This document shows, piece by piece, positions 1-8,141 of a DNA stretch of 64,000 nucleotides. The position numbers and the translations under genes are program-made. Position 1 is the first letter of the stretch; every line of letters starts with the position of its first letter. Source of the stretch: Roseburia faecis (GTDB lineage Bacteria > Bacillota > Clostridia > Lachnospirales > Lachnospiraceae); assembly GCF_001406815.1 (NCBI RefSeq), contig NZ_CVRR01000019.1:124001-188000 (forward strand), given 5' to 3'. The notes under the pieces are model-generated. The model worked only from the letters and a program-made list of their open reading frames with translations. It was not told the origin of the DNA and did not search any database.

Positions 1-217
1 CGCATCCGTTTCCGTTGCCGCATCCGCCACAGAATAACAGAAGAAGAATCAGCCAGCAGCAGTCGTTTCCGCCGCCACTGCATCCGCATCCGTTGTTGTT
101 TCCGCAGAAAGATCCATTTCCGCAGCAGGAGAGAAGAAGAATGATCCAGATAATAGAATTGCATCCACATCCGTTATCTGTTGAACATCCACAGTTTGTA
201 GCAGTTAAATCACTCAT
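1..217 (-). CDS. Cysteine/glycine-rich small protein (partial, 3' end outside window)
   Basis: Reading the minus strand from the ATG at 217-215 gives 72 uninterrupted codons up to the window edge. The start is preceded by a GGAGGT ribosome binding site at 222-227. The product is extremely biased: 14 cysteines in 72 residues (positions 9, 11, 17, 19, 31, 32, 38, 44, 46, 53, 54, 63, 66, 72), many Gly and Asn, and two copies of a unit made of a short hydrophobic stretch starting with Trp (WIILLL, WLILLL) followed by Cys-Gly-Asn runs. It resembles small proteins in Lachnospiraceae often labelled chorion class high-cysteine protein; that naming reflects composition, not function. Possible roles, all inferred: spore-coat or surface protein cross-linked by disulfides, or a metal-binding or peptide-like product. 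The C-terminus is not visible. Confidence 0.75.
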   Translation of the reverse strand, partial: MSDLTATNCGCSTDNGCGCNSIIWIILLLSCCGNGSFCGNNNGCGCSGGGNDCCWLILLLLFCGGCGNGNGC

Positions 218-248
218 AAGTGACCTCCAAATAAATATATTTACAGTA

Positions 249-275
249 TAATGTATGAGACGGCAGCAAAAGGGT
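249..275 (-). promoter_or_regulatory. Candidate mother-cell sigma (SigK/SigE-like) promoter of the Cys-rich gene
   Basis: On the minus strand, CATACATTA (plus 249-257) fits the SigK -10 pattern CATANNNTA and the SigE pattern CATACANT. An AC dinucleotide lies exactly 16 bases upstream (plus 274-275), as in the SigK -35. A TATACT overlapping the same place could instead be a housekeeping -10, but no good -35 goes with it. The match is short and could be chance. Confidence 0.35.
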
Positions 276-298
276 TCCATTTTTTCCTGAAAAATTTA

Positions 299-327
299 TT
301 GACTTTCCTATAGTAAATAGCTAAAAT
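299..327 (+). promoter_or_regulatory. SigA-type promoter of the citrate synthase/GntR/icd operon
   Basis: TTGACT at 299-304 and TAAAAT at 322-327 are separated by exactly 17 bases. Transcription would begin near 334, just before the palindrome at 341-360. The next gene downstream on this strand starts at 387. Confidence 0.75.
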
Positions 328-340
328 AATTTTATAACGT

Positions 341-360
341 AATAATTGTATACAATTATT
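341..360. promoter_or_regulatory. Perfect 20-bp palindrome, probable GntR-family operator
   Basis: AATAATTGTATACAATTATT is identical to its own reverse complement over all 20 bases. Its core TTGTATACAA fits the GT-N-AC style of GntR/FadR-family operators. It begins a few bases after the predicted transcription start, so a bound protein would block initiation or early elongation. The GntR regulator encoded second in the operon (1801-2460) is the natural candidate to bind here. Confidence 0.6.
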
Positions 361-386
361 CATGTATGAAAAGGAGTAGTCAGCAC

Positions 387-1769
387 ATGAGAGAAGTAGT
401 AATGAATGACAAATCAAACCTGTTGCAGCTCGAAGAACATTTTTATCAGCTGGTAGATGTGGATGAACCGAATACATTCCGGAACCTTTTTCCCTATGAG
501 GAGATTCCGAAGATTGCGTTTAACGATCGTATTGTTCCGCATAATATGCCGGATGAAATCTGGATTACAGATACCACATTCCGTGATGGGCAGCAGTCCC
601 GTGCTCCGTATACCACCGAACAGATCGTGACGATTTATGATTACTTACATAAACTTGGCGGTCCGAAGGGAAAGATTCGTCAGAGTGAATTCTTCTTATA
701 TAGTAAGAAAGACCGCGACGCGGTATATAAATGTATGGAACGTGGCTATCAGTTTCCGGAAGTCACTTCCTGGATTCGTGCCAGCAAACAGGACTTTCAG
801 CTGGTCAAAGACCTGGGTCTTCGCGAGACGGGCATTCTTGTCAGCTGTTCTGACTACCATATTTTCTATAAAATGAAAATGACAAGACGGGAGGTTATGA
901 ATCTGTACCTGAGCGTGATCCGCGACTGTCTGGAGACCGGCATCAGTCCGCGCTGTCATCTTGAGGATATCACACGTTCCGATATTTACGGATTTGTAAT
1001 TCCGTTCTGTGTGGAACTGATGAAACTGCAGGATGAGTACAAGATTCCGATCAAGGTACGTGCCTGCGATACGATGGGATATGGGGTAAACTTCCCTGGT
1101 GCCGTAATTCCGCGAAGTGTGCCGGGAATCATTTACGGTCTGACAACACATGCCGGAGTTCCTTCTTCCCAGATTGAGTGGCATGGACACAATGATTTTT
1201 ACAAAGCAGTCAACAATTCCACCACTGCATGGCTGTACGGAGCAAGTGGTGTCAACTGTTCTCTGTTTGGAATCGGAGAGCGTACCGGTAATACGCCTCT
1301 GGAAGCCATGGTATTTGAGTATGCCCAGCTGCGCGGCACTCTCGACGGCATGGATACGACCGTGATCACAGAACTTTCCGAATATTATGAAAAAGAACTG
1401 GGATACAAACAGCCGCCGCAGACGCCGTTTGTCGGAAGTAACTTTAATGTGACAAGAGCCGGTATTCACGCAGACGGATTACTGAAAAACGAGGAAATCT
1501 ATAACATTTTCGATACCGGAAAATTTTTAAACCGTCCACCTCTGGTAGCAGTATCGAATACCTCAGGTCTGGCAGGTATTGCACACTGGATCAACAATTA
1601 TTATCATTTGCCGGATGACCGGAAAGTGGACAAAAACTCAGAACTTGTACACCGGATCAAAGACTGGGTAGACACACAATACGATGACGGACGCGTGACG
1701 GTTATGACGGATCAGGAACTTGTTGTAGAAATTACTTCCGTTTGTAAAGAGCTTGGTATTGTGTTATAG
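387..1769 (+). CDS. Re-type citrate synthase / isopropylmalate synthase-family enzyme
   Basis: HMG-CoA-lyase-like (DRE-TIM) acyltransferase of 460 residues. The metal and substrate motif DTTFRDGQQSR is near the N-terminus, and the HGHND metal-binding motif and a GIGERTGN segment lie in the barrel. The closest known relatives are Clostridium Re-citrate synthases, which condense acetyl-CoA with oxaloacetate and look like 2-isopropylmalate or homocitrate synthases. Location beside NADP-isocitrate dehydrogenase supports citrate synthesis for 2-oxoglutarate and glutamate supply rather than leucine synthesis; no leu genes are near. The ATG at 387 is chosen because AAGGAG (371-376) lies 10 bases upstream; in-frame ATGs at 366 and 402 are alternatives. 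A homocitrate or isopropylmalate synthase role cannot be excluded from sequence alone. Confidence 0.8.
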   Translation: MREVVMNDKSNLLQLEEHFYQLVDVDEPNTFRNLFPYEEIPKIAFNDRIVPHNMPDEIWITDTTFRDGQQSRAPYTTEQIVTIYDYLHKLGGPKGKIRQSEFFLYSKKDRDAVYKCMERGYQFPEVTSWIRASKQDFQLVKDLGLRETGILVSCSDYHIFYKMKMTRREVMNLYLSVIRDCLETGISPRCHLEDITRSDIYGFVIPFCVELMKLQDEYKIPIKVRACDTMGYGVNFPGAVIPRSVPGIIYGLTTHAGVPSSQIEWHGHNDFYKAVNNSTTAWLYGASGVNCSLFGIGERTGNTPLEAMVFEYAQLRGTLDGMDTTVITELSEYYEKELGYKQPPQTPFVGSNFNVTRAGIHADGLLKNEEIYNIFDTGKFLNRPPLVAVSNTSGLAGIAHWINNYYHLPDDRKVDKNSELVHRIKDWVDTQYDDGRVTVMTDQELVVEITSVCKELGIVL

Positions 1770-1800
1770 ACAAAAATTCGATATTATATAAGGTGAAATT

Positions 1801-2460
1801 ATGGCAGAAGATCATTATTCATTAAGTGCCAAAGTTTTTCATTCCATTCGGGAAGATATTTTAAATGGAAAATATCAGGCGAATGAGGAACTGAAGGAAA
1901 AGAATATTGGCGACGATCTTGGAGTGAGCCGGACTCCTGTCCGGGAAGCGCTTCGGCAGCTGGAACTGGAAGGACTGGTACATATCATTCCAAACAAGGG
2001 AGCGTTTGTAGAAGGGGTTACCCTTCAGGATATCAAAGATATCTATGAGATACGGACGCTTTTAGAGGGATTATGTGCCCGGTGGGCAGCGGAGCGGATC
2101 ACGCAGGAACAGTTGGAGGAACTGGAAGAAATCGTATTTTTATCCGATTTTCACTATTCCAAAGAAAACTGGGATCAGATACTGGAACTGGATAACCGTT
2201 TCCATGAAATGGTATATGAGGCATGCGCAAGCAAAGAACTGACACGTGTGCTTCGTGACTATCATCATTATCTGCAGCGCATCCGGCGGATCACACTGGA
2301 AGAGAAAGCACGGGCTCATGCGTCGATCAATGAACACCGGGCAATTGCCGAGGCATTAAAGGCAAGGGATGCCCGGACAGCGGAGGAGTGTGCCAGACTC
2401 CATATCCGCAATACGATATCCAACATGGATAAAGTCGGTTGGGAAAATCTGATGAAATAA
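1801..2460 (+). CDS. GntR-family (FadR/FCD) transcriptional regulator
   Basis: Protein of 219 residues. The N-terminal winged helix-turn-helix (about residues 8-75) contains the family motif [19 protein letters not shown]. The rest is an all-helical FCD ligand-binding domain; the Asp and His of [12 protein letters not shown] and the His of NEHRAI match the usual metal-ligand positions. FCD regulators typically sense small organic acids. The gene sits 31 bases after the citrate synthase and 19 bases before icd, so it probably regulates its own operon through the palindrome at 341-360. The effector is not known; citrate, isocitrate or 2-oxoglutarate would be sensible guesses from context only. 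Confidence 0.9.
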   Translation: MAEDHYSLSAKVFHSIREDILNGKYQANEELKEKNIGDDLGVSRTPVREALRQLELEGLVHIIPNKGAFVEGVTLQDIKDIYEIRTLLEGLCARWAAERITQEQLEELEEIVFLSDFHYSKENWDQILELDNRFHEMVYEACASKELTRVLRDYHHYLQRIRRITLEEKARAHASINEHRAIAEALKARDARTAEECARLHIRNTISNMDKVGWENLMK

Positions 2461-2479
2461 AATAAAGGAGAATGAAGCG

Positions 2480-3691
2480 ATGAGCAAGATTACAATGACA
2501 ACACCACTGGTAGAGATGGACGGAGATGAAATGACAAGAATTCTCTGGAAAATGATCAAGGATGAGCTGTTACTTCCGTTTATTGATCTGAAAACAGAGT
2601 ATTATGATCTGGGACTGGAAGAGCGTAACCGGACAAACGATCAGGTAACGGTTGATTCTGCAAATGCAACAAAGAAATACGGTGTTGCTGTAAAATGCGC
2701 AACGATCACTCCGAATGCCGCAAGAATGACAGAATATAATTTAAAAGAGATGTGGAAGAGTCCGAACGGAACCATCCGTGCCATGCTTGACGGAACGGTA
2801 TTCCGTGCGCCGATTGTCGTAAAGGGAATTGAGCCAAATGTTAAGACCTGGGAAAAACCGATCACGATTGCAAGACATGCGTATGGCGATGTGTATAAGG
2901 CATCAGAAATGAAGGTTCCGGGACCGGGTAAAGCTGAGCTGGTATTTACTGCAGAGGATGGAACCATCGTGCGTGAGCTGATCCATAATTTTACCGGAGC
3001 CGGTGTATTACAGGGACAGCATAACCTGGACGATTCCATTGAAAGCTTTGCACACAGCTGCTTTAAATATGCACTGGATACAAAACAGGATCTGTGGTTT
3101 GCAACAAAGGATACCATTTCCAAAAAATATGACCATACCTTTAAGGATATTTTCCAGGATGTATTTGAGAAGAATTACAAGGATGCATTTGAAAAAGCCG
3201 GAATTGAGTATTTTTATACTTTGATCGATGATGCGGTTGCACGTGTTATGAAGTCAAAAGGCGGATTTATCTGGGCATGCAAAAACTATGACGGTGATGT
3301 TATGAGTGATATGATCAGTTCTGCATTCGGCTCTCTTGCCATGATGACTTCCGTACTTGTATCCCCGCATGGATATTATGAGTATGAAGCTGCACACGGA
3401 ACCGTTCAGAGACATTATTATAAGCATCTGAAGGGTGAAGAAACTTCCACAAACTCCGTCGCAACCATTTTTGCATGGACAGGAGCACTCAGAAAGCGCG
3501 GAGAACTGGATAAAAATCAGGCACTCTGTGAGTTTGCGGATAAACTGGAAGCAGCATGCTTAAAGACCATTGAGTCCGGAAAGATGACAAAGGATCTTGC
3601 TTTGATTACAACCATTGAAAATCCGGTGGTATTAAACAGTGAGAATTTTATTAAGGCAATCCGGACAGAACTGGAAGCTTCTCTTTCATAA
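2480..3691 (+). CDS. icd: NADP-dependent isocitrate dehydrogenase
   Basis: 403-residue dimeric-type isocitrate dehydrogenase (EC 1.1.1.42), the form shared with eukaryotes. It oxidises isocitrate to 2-oxoglutarate and makes NADPH. Family landmarks include the N-terminal [25 protein letters not shown], a substrate-binding [14 protein letters not shown] segment, metal-site aspartates in YDGDVMSD, and the [10 protein letters not shown] cofactor loop. AAAGGAG precedes the ATG by a normal distance. With the upstream citrate synthase it supplies two of the three steps from oxaloacetate to 2-oxoglutarate; aconitase is not in the window. Confidence 0.96.
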   Translation: MSKITMTTPLVEMDGDEMTRILWKMIKDELLLPFIDLKTEYYDLGLEERNRTNDQVTVDSANATKKYGVAVKCATITPNAARMTEYNLKEMWKSPNGTIRAMLDGTVFRAPIVVKGIEPNVKTWEKPITIARHAYGDVYKASEMKVPGPGKAELVFTAEDGTIVRELIHNFTGAGVLQGQHNLDDSIESFAHSCFKYALDTKQDLWFATKDTISKKYDHTFKDIFQDVFEKNYKDAFEKAGIEYFYTLIDDAVARVMKSKGGFIWACKNYDGDVMSDMISSAFGSLAMMTSVLVSPHGYYEYEAAHGTVQRHYYKHLKGEETSTNSVATIFAWTGALRKRGELDKNQALCEFADKLEAACLKTIESGKMTKDLALITTIENPVVLNSENFIKAIRTELEASLS

Positions 3692-3715
3692 ATAAAAGGA
3701 TTGGAGGATGAAATT

Positions 3716-4348
3716 GTGGAAAAGGAAATCTCACAAGCTGTCATCCGTCGTATGCCAAGATATTACCGTTATCTGGGAGAATTGCTGGAGGAAGGCGTTG
3801 AGCGCATTTCCTCCAATGATCTGAGTCACCGGATGATGGTGACGGCCTCTCAGATTCGCCAGGATTTGAATAATTTTGGCGGGTTTGGACAACAGGGTTA
3901 CGGATATAATGTGAAATACCTGTATGATGAGATCGGAAAAATACTGGGGTTAAATGAGACCCATAATATTATCATGATCGGTGCCGGAAATCTTGGTCAG
4001 GCAATTACAAATTATGTAAAATTTGAACGGTTTGGTTTTATCATTACTGCGTTGTTTGATGTAAAACCATCTTTAAAAGGACAGACCGTTCGTGATATTC
4101 CGATTTATATGATGGATGAACTGGATGATTACTGCAAAAAAAATAAAGTAGATATTGCAGCCTTAACACTCCCGAAAGAAAAGGCAGAAGATACCGCACA
4201 GCATCTTGTGAATCTGGGAATTCGCGCCATCTGGAATTTTGCCCATGTGGATCTGGATTTAAGTGATAAAAGTGTGGTTGTCGAAAATGTTCATTTGTCG
4301 GACAGTCTGATGCAGTTATCATATAATATCGTGAAGAACTCCAAGTAG
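3716..4348 (+). CDS. rex: Redox-sensing transcriptional repressor Rex
   Basis: 210-residue Rex. The N-terminal winged helix contains RRMPRYYRYLGELLEEG and the recognition segment SSNDLSHRMMVTASQIRQDLNNFGGFGQQGYGY. The C-terminal Rossmann domain has the NAD(H)-binding motif GAGNLGQA. Rex represses fermentation and respiration genes when NADH is low and releases DNA when NADH rises. The GTG at 3716 is chosen because GGAGG (3703-3707) lies 8 bases upstream; a TTG at 3701 would overlap that site. It starts a run of closely spaced genes (coiled-coil protein, NAD(P)HX repair, alanine racemase). Confidence 0.95.
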   Translation: MEKEISQAVIRRMPRYYRYLGELLEEGVERISSNDLSHRMMVTASQIRQDLNNFGGFGQQGYGYNVKYLYDEIGKILGLNETHNIIMIGAGNLGQAITNYVKFERFGFIITALFDVKPSLKGQTVRDIPIYMMDELDDYCKKNKVDIAALTLPKEKAEDTAQHLVNLGIRAIWNFAHVDLDLSDKSVVVENVHLSDSLMQLSYNIVKNSK

Positions 4349-4367
4349 CACACAAAGAGGTGATACG

Positions 4368-5042
4368 ATGAAGGATGATGAAGAATTTAAAAAAGCGCTG
4401 GCAGACAAACAGGTGCCGATTCTTGTACTTGATGAGAAGTGGCATCGGCTTTTTGCTGTGCATGGTAAGCCGGACGAAATTCATGAAACGGAAAACGAGC
4501 TGAATGCTTTGCTTGCCAGACAGGGAAAACTGAATGAAGAGTTAAAACAGCTGAAAAAAGTAAAAAAGCAGCTGATGGAAAGCATTGTCGCAAACATGGA
4601 CGGAACTACATCCGAAGATATGGATGCACAGCGGGAAAAAAAGCTGGATGAAGATAAACGTCTGATTGATGAAACCAATCAGAAAATGGAAGAAAATGAG
4701 GACGAACTGCTGGAAATTCCACGTCAGATCCGTGATGTCAACCGGAAACTGATGCTTCAGAGCATGGGATATTTTTACGAAAAAATACGTGTCAATAAAA
4801 AGGAATCCGATGATATTGATGCCTGGATCAATCAGGTTCGTGTGGATTTAAAGAAAAATATCATCCGTAAGCAGAATCGGGATATCAACAATCGTGAGAT
4901 TTATGCGTATCTGCATGATATCTTCGGACCATCCACTCTGGATCTGTTCGATATTCACTATGAAGATGAAGATGTGGAAGAGGACAGCGCACAAAATAAA
5001 CAAAACGATACGAAAGAATCACAAAAGGAAGAGGAGAGTTAG
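4368..5042 (+). CDS. Conserved coiled-coil protein of unknown function
   Basis: 224-residue soluble, highly charged protein without signal peptide or membrane segment. Residues about 40-125 are a long heptad-rich, Lys/Glu-rich region that should form a coiled coil. A C-terminal part (about 130-190) has some predicted globular character (QSMGYFYEKIRVNKK, YAYLHDIFGPSTLDLFDIHYEDE), and the last 25 residues are an acidic/Gln-rich tail. I do not recognise a characterised family. It lies 20 bases after rex and 5 bases before the NAD(P)HX repair gene, so it is co-transcribed with both. No function can be assigned. Confidence 0.85.
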   Translation: MKDDEEFKKALADKQVPILVLDEKWHRLFAVHGKPDEIHETENELNALLARQGKLNEELKQLKKVKKQLMESIVANMDGTTSEDMDAQREKKLDEDKRLIDETNQKMEENEDELLEIPRQIRDVNRKLMLQSMGYFYEKIRVNKKESDDIDAWINQVRVDLKKNIIRKQNRDINNREIYAYLHDIFGPSTLDLFDIHYEDEDVEEDSAQNKQNDTKESQKEEES

Positions 5043-5047
5043 AAATC

Positions 5048-6553
5048 TTGCGTTATCTTGTATCGGGAAAAGAAATGAAGCTTCTGGATCAGAATACATC
5101 GCAGGTGTTTCATGTACCGGAACTGGTATTGATGGAACAGGCATCGATGGCTTTTGTGCAGAAGCTTTTACTGCTTAAACAAAATAAATTATCGACAGCA
5201 TTAATTGCCTGTGGAAGCGGAAATAACGGAGGAGACGGACTGGCCATTGCCAGACTTTTACGGGAACAGGGGATTTTTGTATTCGTATGGCTGGCAGGAG
5301 AGGAAGAAGGGCATCGGACCAGTTCGTCCTATGATGTTCAAAAACAGATCTGCAGTGCCTATTCCATTCCGGTTGTACAGAAGGAGAAGGTTTCCGCAGG
5401 GGAGGCATCCTATGATGTGGTCATTGATGCCCTGTTTGGAACCGGTCTGTCCCGGGAAATATCCGGAGAGCTTGCAAACGATATTGACGTGCTCAATCAA
5501 TTATCCGGATGGAAAGTTGCCGTGGATATTGCTTCCGGAATCTGTTCCGATGATGGAGCAGTGCTTGGCACGGCTTTTCGTGCAGACGACACAATTACAT
5601 TTTCATTTGGAAAAAAGGGACAGTATCTGTGGCCGGGCAATGAATATTGCGGAAAGGTACATGTGGTTTCCATGGGAATTACACAGGAGAGCTGGCTGGA
5701 TCATAAGCCGCATACGGCTGTTCTGGAACCGGAAGACTTAAAAAAACTTCCCTCCCGTATGGCACATACCAATAAAGGTTCGTATGGGAAGTTGCTAATT
5801 ATTGCCGGAAGTGTTAATATGTCCGGAGCGGCATGCTTTTGTGCAAAAGCTGCATATCGTATGGGAAGTGGCCTGGTGCGGGTATTCACCTGTGAACAAA
5901 ACCGGCTGATTCTGCAGACAAAGGTTCCGGAAGCTGTTCTTGTTACCGGGCAGGAAAACGAGGAAGAAACTTTGCTGGCAGAACAGCTGCAGTGGGCGGA
6001 TGCCGTAGTATTTGGCCCGGGAATCGGAACCGGACAGCGTGCACGCCGCATGACATCCACCGTTCTGGCACAATGCCGCGTTCCACTGGTTTTGGACGCC
6101 GATGCGTTAAATATCATTGCGGATCAGCCAGAACTTTTAGAACAGGCAAAGACGGACATTATTCTGACACCGCATCCCGGAGAAATGTCCCGGCTGACCA
6201 AAAAACCGGTTTCTGAAATTCTGACCACACTGGAGCAATCTGCCGAAACCTTTGCGAAGCGTTTCCATGTGATTTGTGTATTAAAAGATTTTCATACGGT
6301 TACTGCCGTTTCGGATGGCATGACGTATGTAAATTTATCGGGAAATAATGGAATGGCAACGGCCGGAAGCGGAGATGTGCTGGCAGGTGTGATCGGTTCC
6401 CTTCTTGCCCAGGGAATGAAAGCAGAGGAAGCAGCACCTCTTGGGGTGTATGTGCACGGGCTGGCGGGAGATGCCGCAAAAGAAAAATGTGGAGTCCGGG
6501 GAATGATGGCTTCCGATATCATAGAAGGACTCAAAGAGGTAGAAAAATCATGA
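5048..6553 (+). CDS. nnr: Bifunctional NAD(P)HX epimerase / ADP-dependent NAD(P)HX dehydratase
   Basis: 501-residue fusion that repairs hydrated NADH and NADPH. The N-terminal YjeF_N epimerase domain (about 1-210) opens with RYLVSGKEMK and carries the dinucleotide motif GSGNNGGDGLAIARLL. The C-terminal ribokinase-like dehydratase (about 225-500) carries HTNKGSYGKLLIIAGS, LDADALNII, LTPHPGEMSRL and the catalytic GMATAGSGDVLAGVI. The TTG at 5048 is preferred because the conserved epimerase N-terminus begins there and GAGGAG lies 11 bases upstream; an ATG nine codons later would remove conserved residues. The last bases overlap alr in an ATGA junction. Confidence 0.93.
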   Translation: MRYLVSGKEMKLLDQNTSQVFHVPELVLMEQASMAFVQKLLLLKQNKLSTALIACGSGNNGGDGLAIARLLREQGIFVFVWLAGEEEGHRTSSSYDVQKQICSAYSIPVVQKEKVSAGEASYDVVIDALFGTGLSREISGELANDIDVLNQLSGWKVAVDIASGICSDDGAVLGTAFRADDTITFSFGKKGQYLWPGNEYCGKVHVVSMGITQESWLDHKPHTAVLEPEDLKKLPSRMAHTNKGSYGKLLIIAGSVNMSGAACFCAKAAYRMGSGLVRVFTCEQNRLILQTKVPEAVLVTGQENEEETLLAEQLQWADAVVFGPGIGTGQRARRMTSTVLAQCRVPLVLDADALNIIADQPELLEQAKTDIILTPHPGEMSRLTKKPVSEILTTLEQSAETFAKRFHVICVLKDFHTVTAVSDGMTYVNLSGNNGMATAGSGDVLAGVIGSLLAQGMKAEEAAPLGVYVHGLAGDAAKEKCGVRGMMASDIIEGLKEVEKS

Positions 6554-7680
6554 AAAAAAATCGTGTTTATGCAGGCATTGATTTAGATGCACTGCGCTAT
6601 AATATGGAATCCATGCATAAAAATATTAAAGAAGGAACCAAAATTGCCGCCGTCATCAAGGCAGATGCTTACGGGCATGGGGCACTGACCGTAGCAAAAA
6701 CAATCGAGGACCTTCCGTATGTATGGGGATTTGCCGTGGCAACTGCAGATGAAGCGGAGATGCTGATTGCGGATGGGCGAAAGAAACCGATTCTGATCCT
6801 TGGAATCAGTTTTCCAGAACATTATGAGCTCATAGTGGAAAATGAAATACGTCCTGCAATCTGTGAATATGAGGCGGCAAAAGCTCTTTCGGATATCGCT
6901 GTCAGAAAAAATAAAACCTGTCATATCCATATTAAAATTGATACCGGAATGAGCCGGATCGGTCTGCAGGTCACAGAGGAGAGTGCCGATCTGGTTGCAA
7001 AGATTGCGCAGCTTCCTGGAATTGAGATTGAAGGTATTTTTACACATTTTGCCCAGGCAGATGAGTATGATAAAACTCCAACCAAAAAGCAGATTGCACT
7101 TTTTCAGAAGATGATAAGAATGTTAGAGGAACGGAATGTTAAAATACCGATCCATCATTGCTCCAACAGTGCCGGAATTGTAGAAATTCCGGAGGCAAAT
7201 ATGGATATGGTAAGAGCCGGAATCACGCTTTATGGTATGTGGCCATCGGAGGAAGTGGCACACAATATTTCCCTTCATCCGGTGATGTCCTTAAAGAGTC
7301 ATATCGCTTTTGTCAAGACACTGGGAAAAGGGCGTAAGATCAGTTATGGCGGTATCTATGAGACACCGTCAGAAAAAAGAATTGCAACCATTCCGGTCGG
7401 CTATGCGGATGGTTATGCAAGAGGGCTTTCCAATAAAGGCTATGTTCTTATTCACGGGAAGAAGGCTCCGATCTGCGGCAGAGTCTGCATGGACCAGTTT
7501 ATGGTCGATGTGACCGAAATTCCGGAAGCAAAAGAAGGTGATCCGGTGACCCTTCTCGGAAAAGACGGCAGCGAATGTATCACGATGGAAGAGCTTGGCG
7601 AATTATCCGGTCGTTTCAATTATGAATTTGCATGTCTGATCACACCGCGTGTGCCAAGAATCTGTATACAGGAATCATAA
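6550..7680 (+). CDS. alr: Alanine racemase
   Basis: 376-residue PLP enzyme of fold type III (EC 5.1.1.1) that makes D-alanine for peptidoglycan. The PLP lysine lies in AAVIKADAYGHGA near residue 39. KIDTGMSRIG, THFAQAD, HCSNSAGI and the C-terminal catalytic Tyr region GRKISYGGIY are present, as is CGRVCMDQFMVDVT. The ATG at 6550 overlaps the stop of the upstream gene by four bases (ATGA), which fixes the start and implies translational coupling. A MazF-family gene follows, as in Bacillus, but without an intervening antitoxin gene. Confidence 0.96.
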   Translation: MKKNRVYAGIDLDALRYNMESMHKNIKEGTKIAAVIKADAYGHGALTVAKTIEDLPYVWGFAVATADEAEMLIADGRKKPILILGISFPEHYELIVENEIRPAICEYEAAKALSDIAVRKNKTCHIHIKIDTGMSRIGLQVTEESADLVAKIAQLPGIEIEGIFTHFAQADEYDKTPTKKQIALFQKMIRMLEERNVKIPIHHCSNSAGIVEIPEANMDMVRAGITLYGMWPSEEVAHNISLHPVMSLKSHIAFVKTLGKGRKISYGGIYETPSEKRIATIPVGYADGYARGLSNKGYVLIHGKKAPICGRVCMDQFMVDVTEIPEAKEGDPVTLLGKDGSECITMEELGELSGRFNYEFACLITPRVPRICIQES

Positions 7681-7697
7681 GATTACACAGATGTCTC

Positions 7698-7741
7698 CTT
7701 TTTGAATAACATATAGTATGAAATCATCTTTTTGAATACAT
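7698..7741 (+). repeat. Pair of direct repeats upstream of the MazF-type gene
   Basis: CTTTTTGAATA followed by (A)CAT occurs at 7698-7712 and again at 7728-7741, 30 bases apart, about three helical turns. Each copy also ends a tiny open frame (ATG at 7691 and at 7718, both closing at the TGA of TTTTTGA). No antitoxin-sized frame exists in the 112-base gap. The repeats could be regulatory sites for the downstream gene. Confidence 0.4.
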
Positions 7742-7792
7742 GTGAGAAATATGGAAATACTTTTAGTATCACAAAGTATGGGGTGAAAACGT

Positions 7793-8140
7793 ATGTTGAT
7801 TCAAAGAGGAGATGTTTATTATGCAGATCTGCGCCCGGTCGTGGGATCGGAACAGGGAGGCGTCCGGCCGGTTCTTATCATTCAGAACAATATCGGGAAC
7901 CGGCACAGCCCGACCGTGATCTGTGCGGCGATTACTTCGCAGATGCATAAAGCAAAACTTCCTACACATGTCGAATTAAACTGTGACAAATACGATCTGG
8001 CAAAGGATTCTGTCGTTTTGCTGGAACAGTTGCGGACCATTGACAAAAAGCGGCTGAAAGATAAAGTATGTCATCTGGATCATCAGATTCTTTTGAAAAT
8101 TGACAAAGCACTGGAGATCAGCCTGGAATTGTATACATAA
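7793..8140 (+). CDS. ndoA: MazF/PemK-family endoribonuclease toxin (EndoA-like)
   Basis: 115-residue MazF-fold protein. The N-terminal [14 protein letters not shown] strand (here [29 protein letters not shown]) is the family signature with the catalytic Arg, and CAAITSQ with the conserved Thr-Ser follows. [16 protein letters not shown] matches the C-terminal MazF core. Bacillus EndoA cuts mRNA at UACAU and is neutralised by the antitoxin encoded just upstream after alr. Here alr is upstream but no antitoxin gene lies in the 112-base gap, so control must come from an unlinked antitoxin or by other means. The ATG at 7793 has only a weak upstream GGGGTG. Confidence 0.92.
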   Translation: MLIQRGDVYYADLRPVVGSEQGGVRPVLIIQNNIGNRHSPTVICAAITSQMHKAKLPTHVELNCDKYDLAKDSVVLLEQLRTIDKKRLKDKVCHLDHQILLKIDKALEISLELYT

Positions 8141-8141
8141 C

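Noticed and set aside
15-251. Pro/His/Gln-rich open frame on the plus strand
   Set aside because: It is the antisense shadow of the Cys/Gly-rich gene on the minus strand, which has a perfect ribosome binding site; the plus frame has none.
696-1469. Long 257-codon open frame on the minus strand
   Set aside because: It lies wholly inside the citrate-synthase-like gene, has no ribosome binding site and no recognisable protein pattern.
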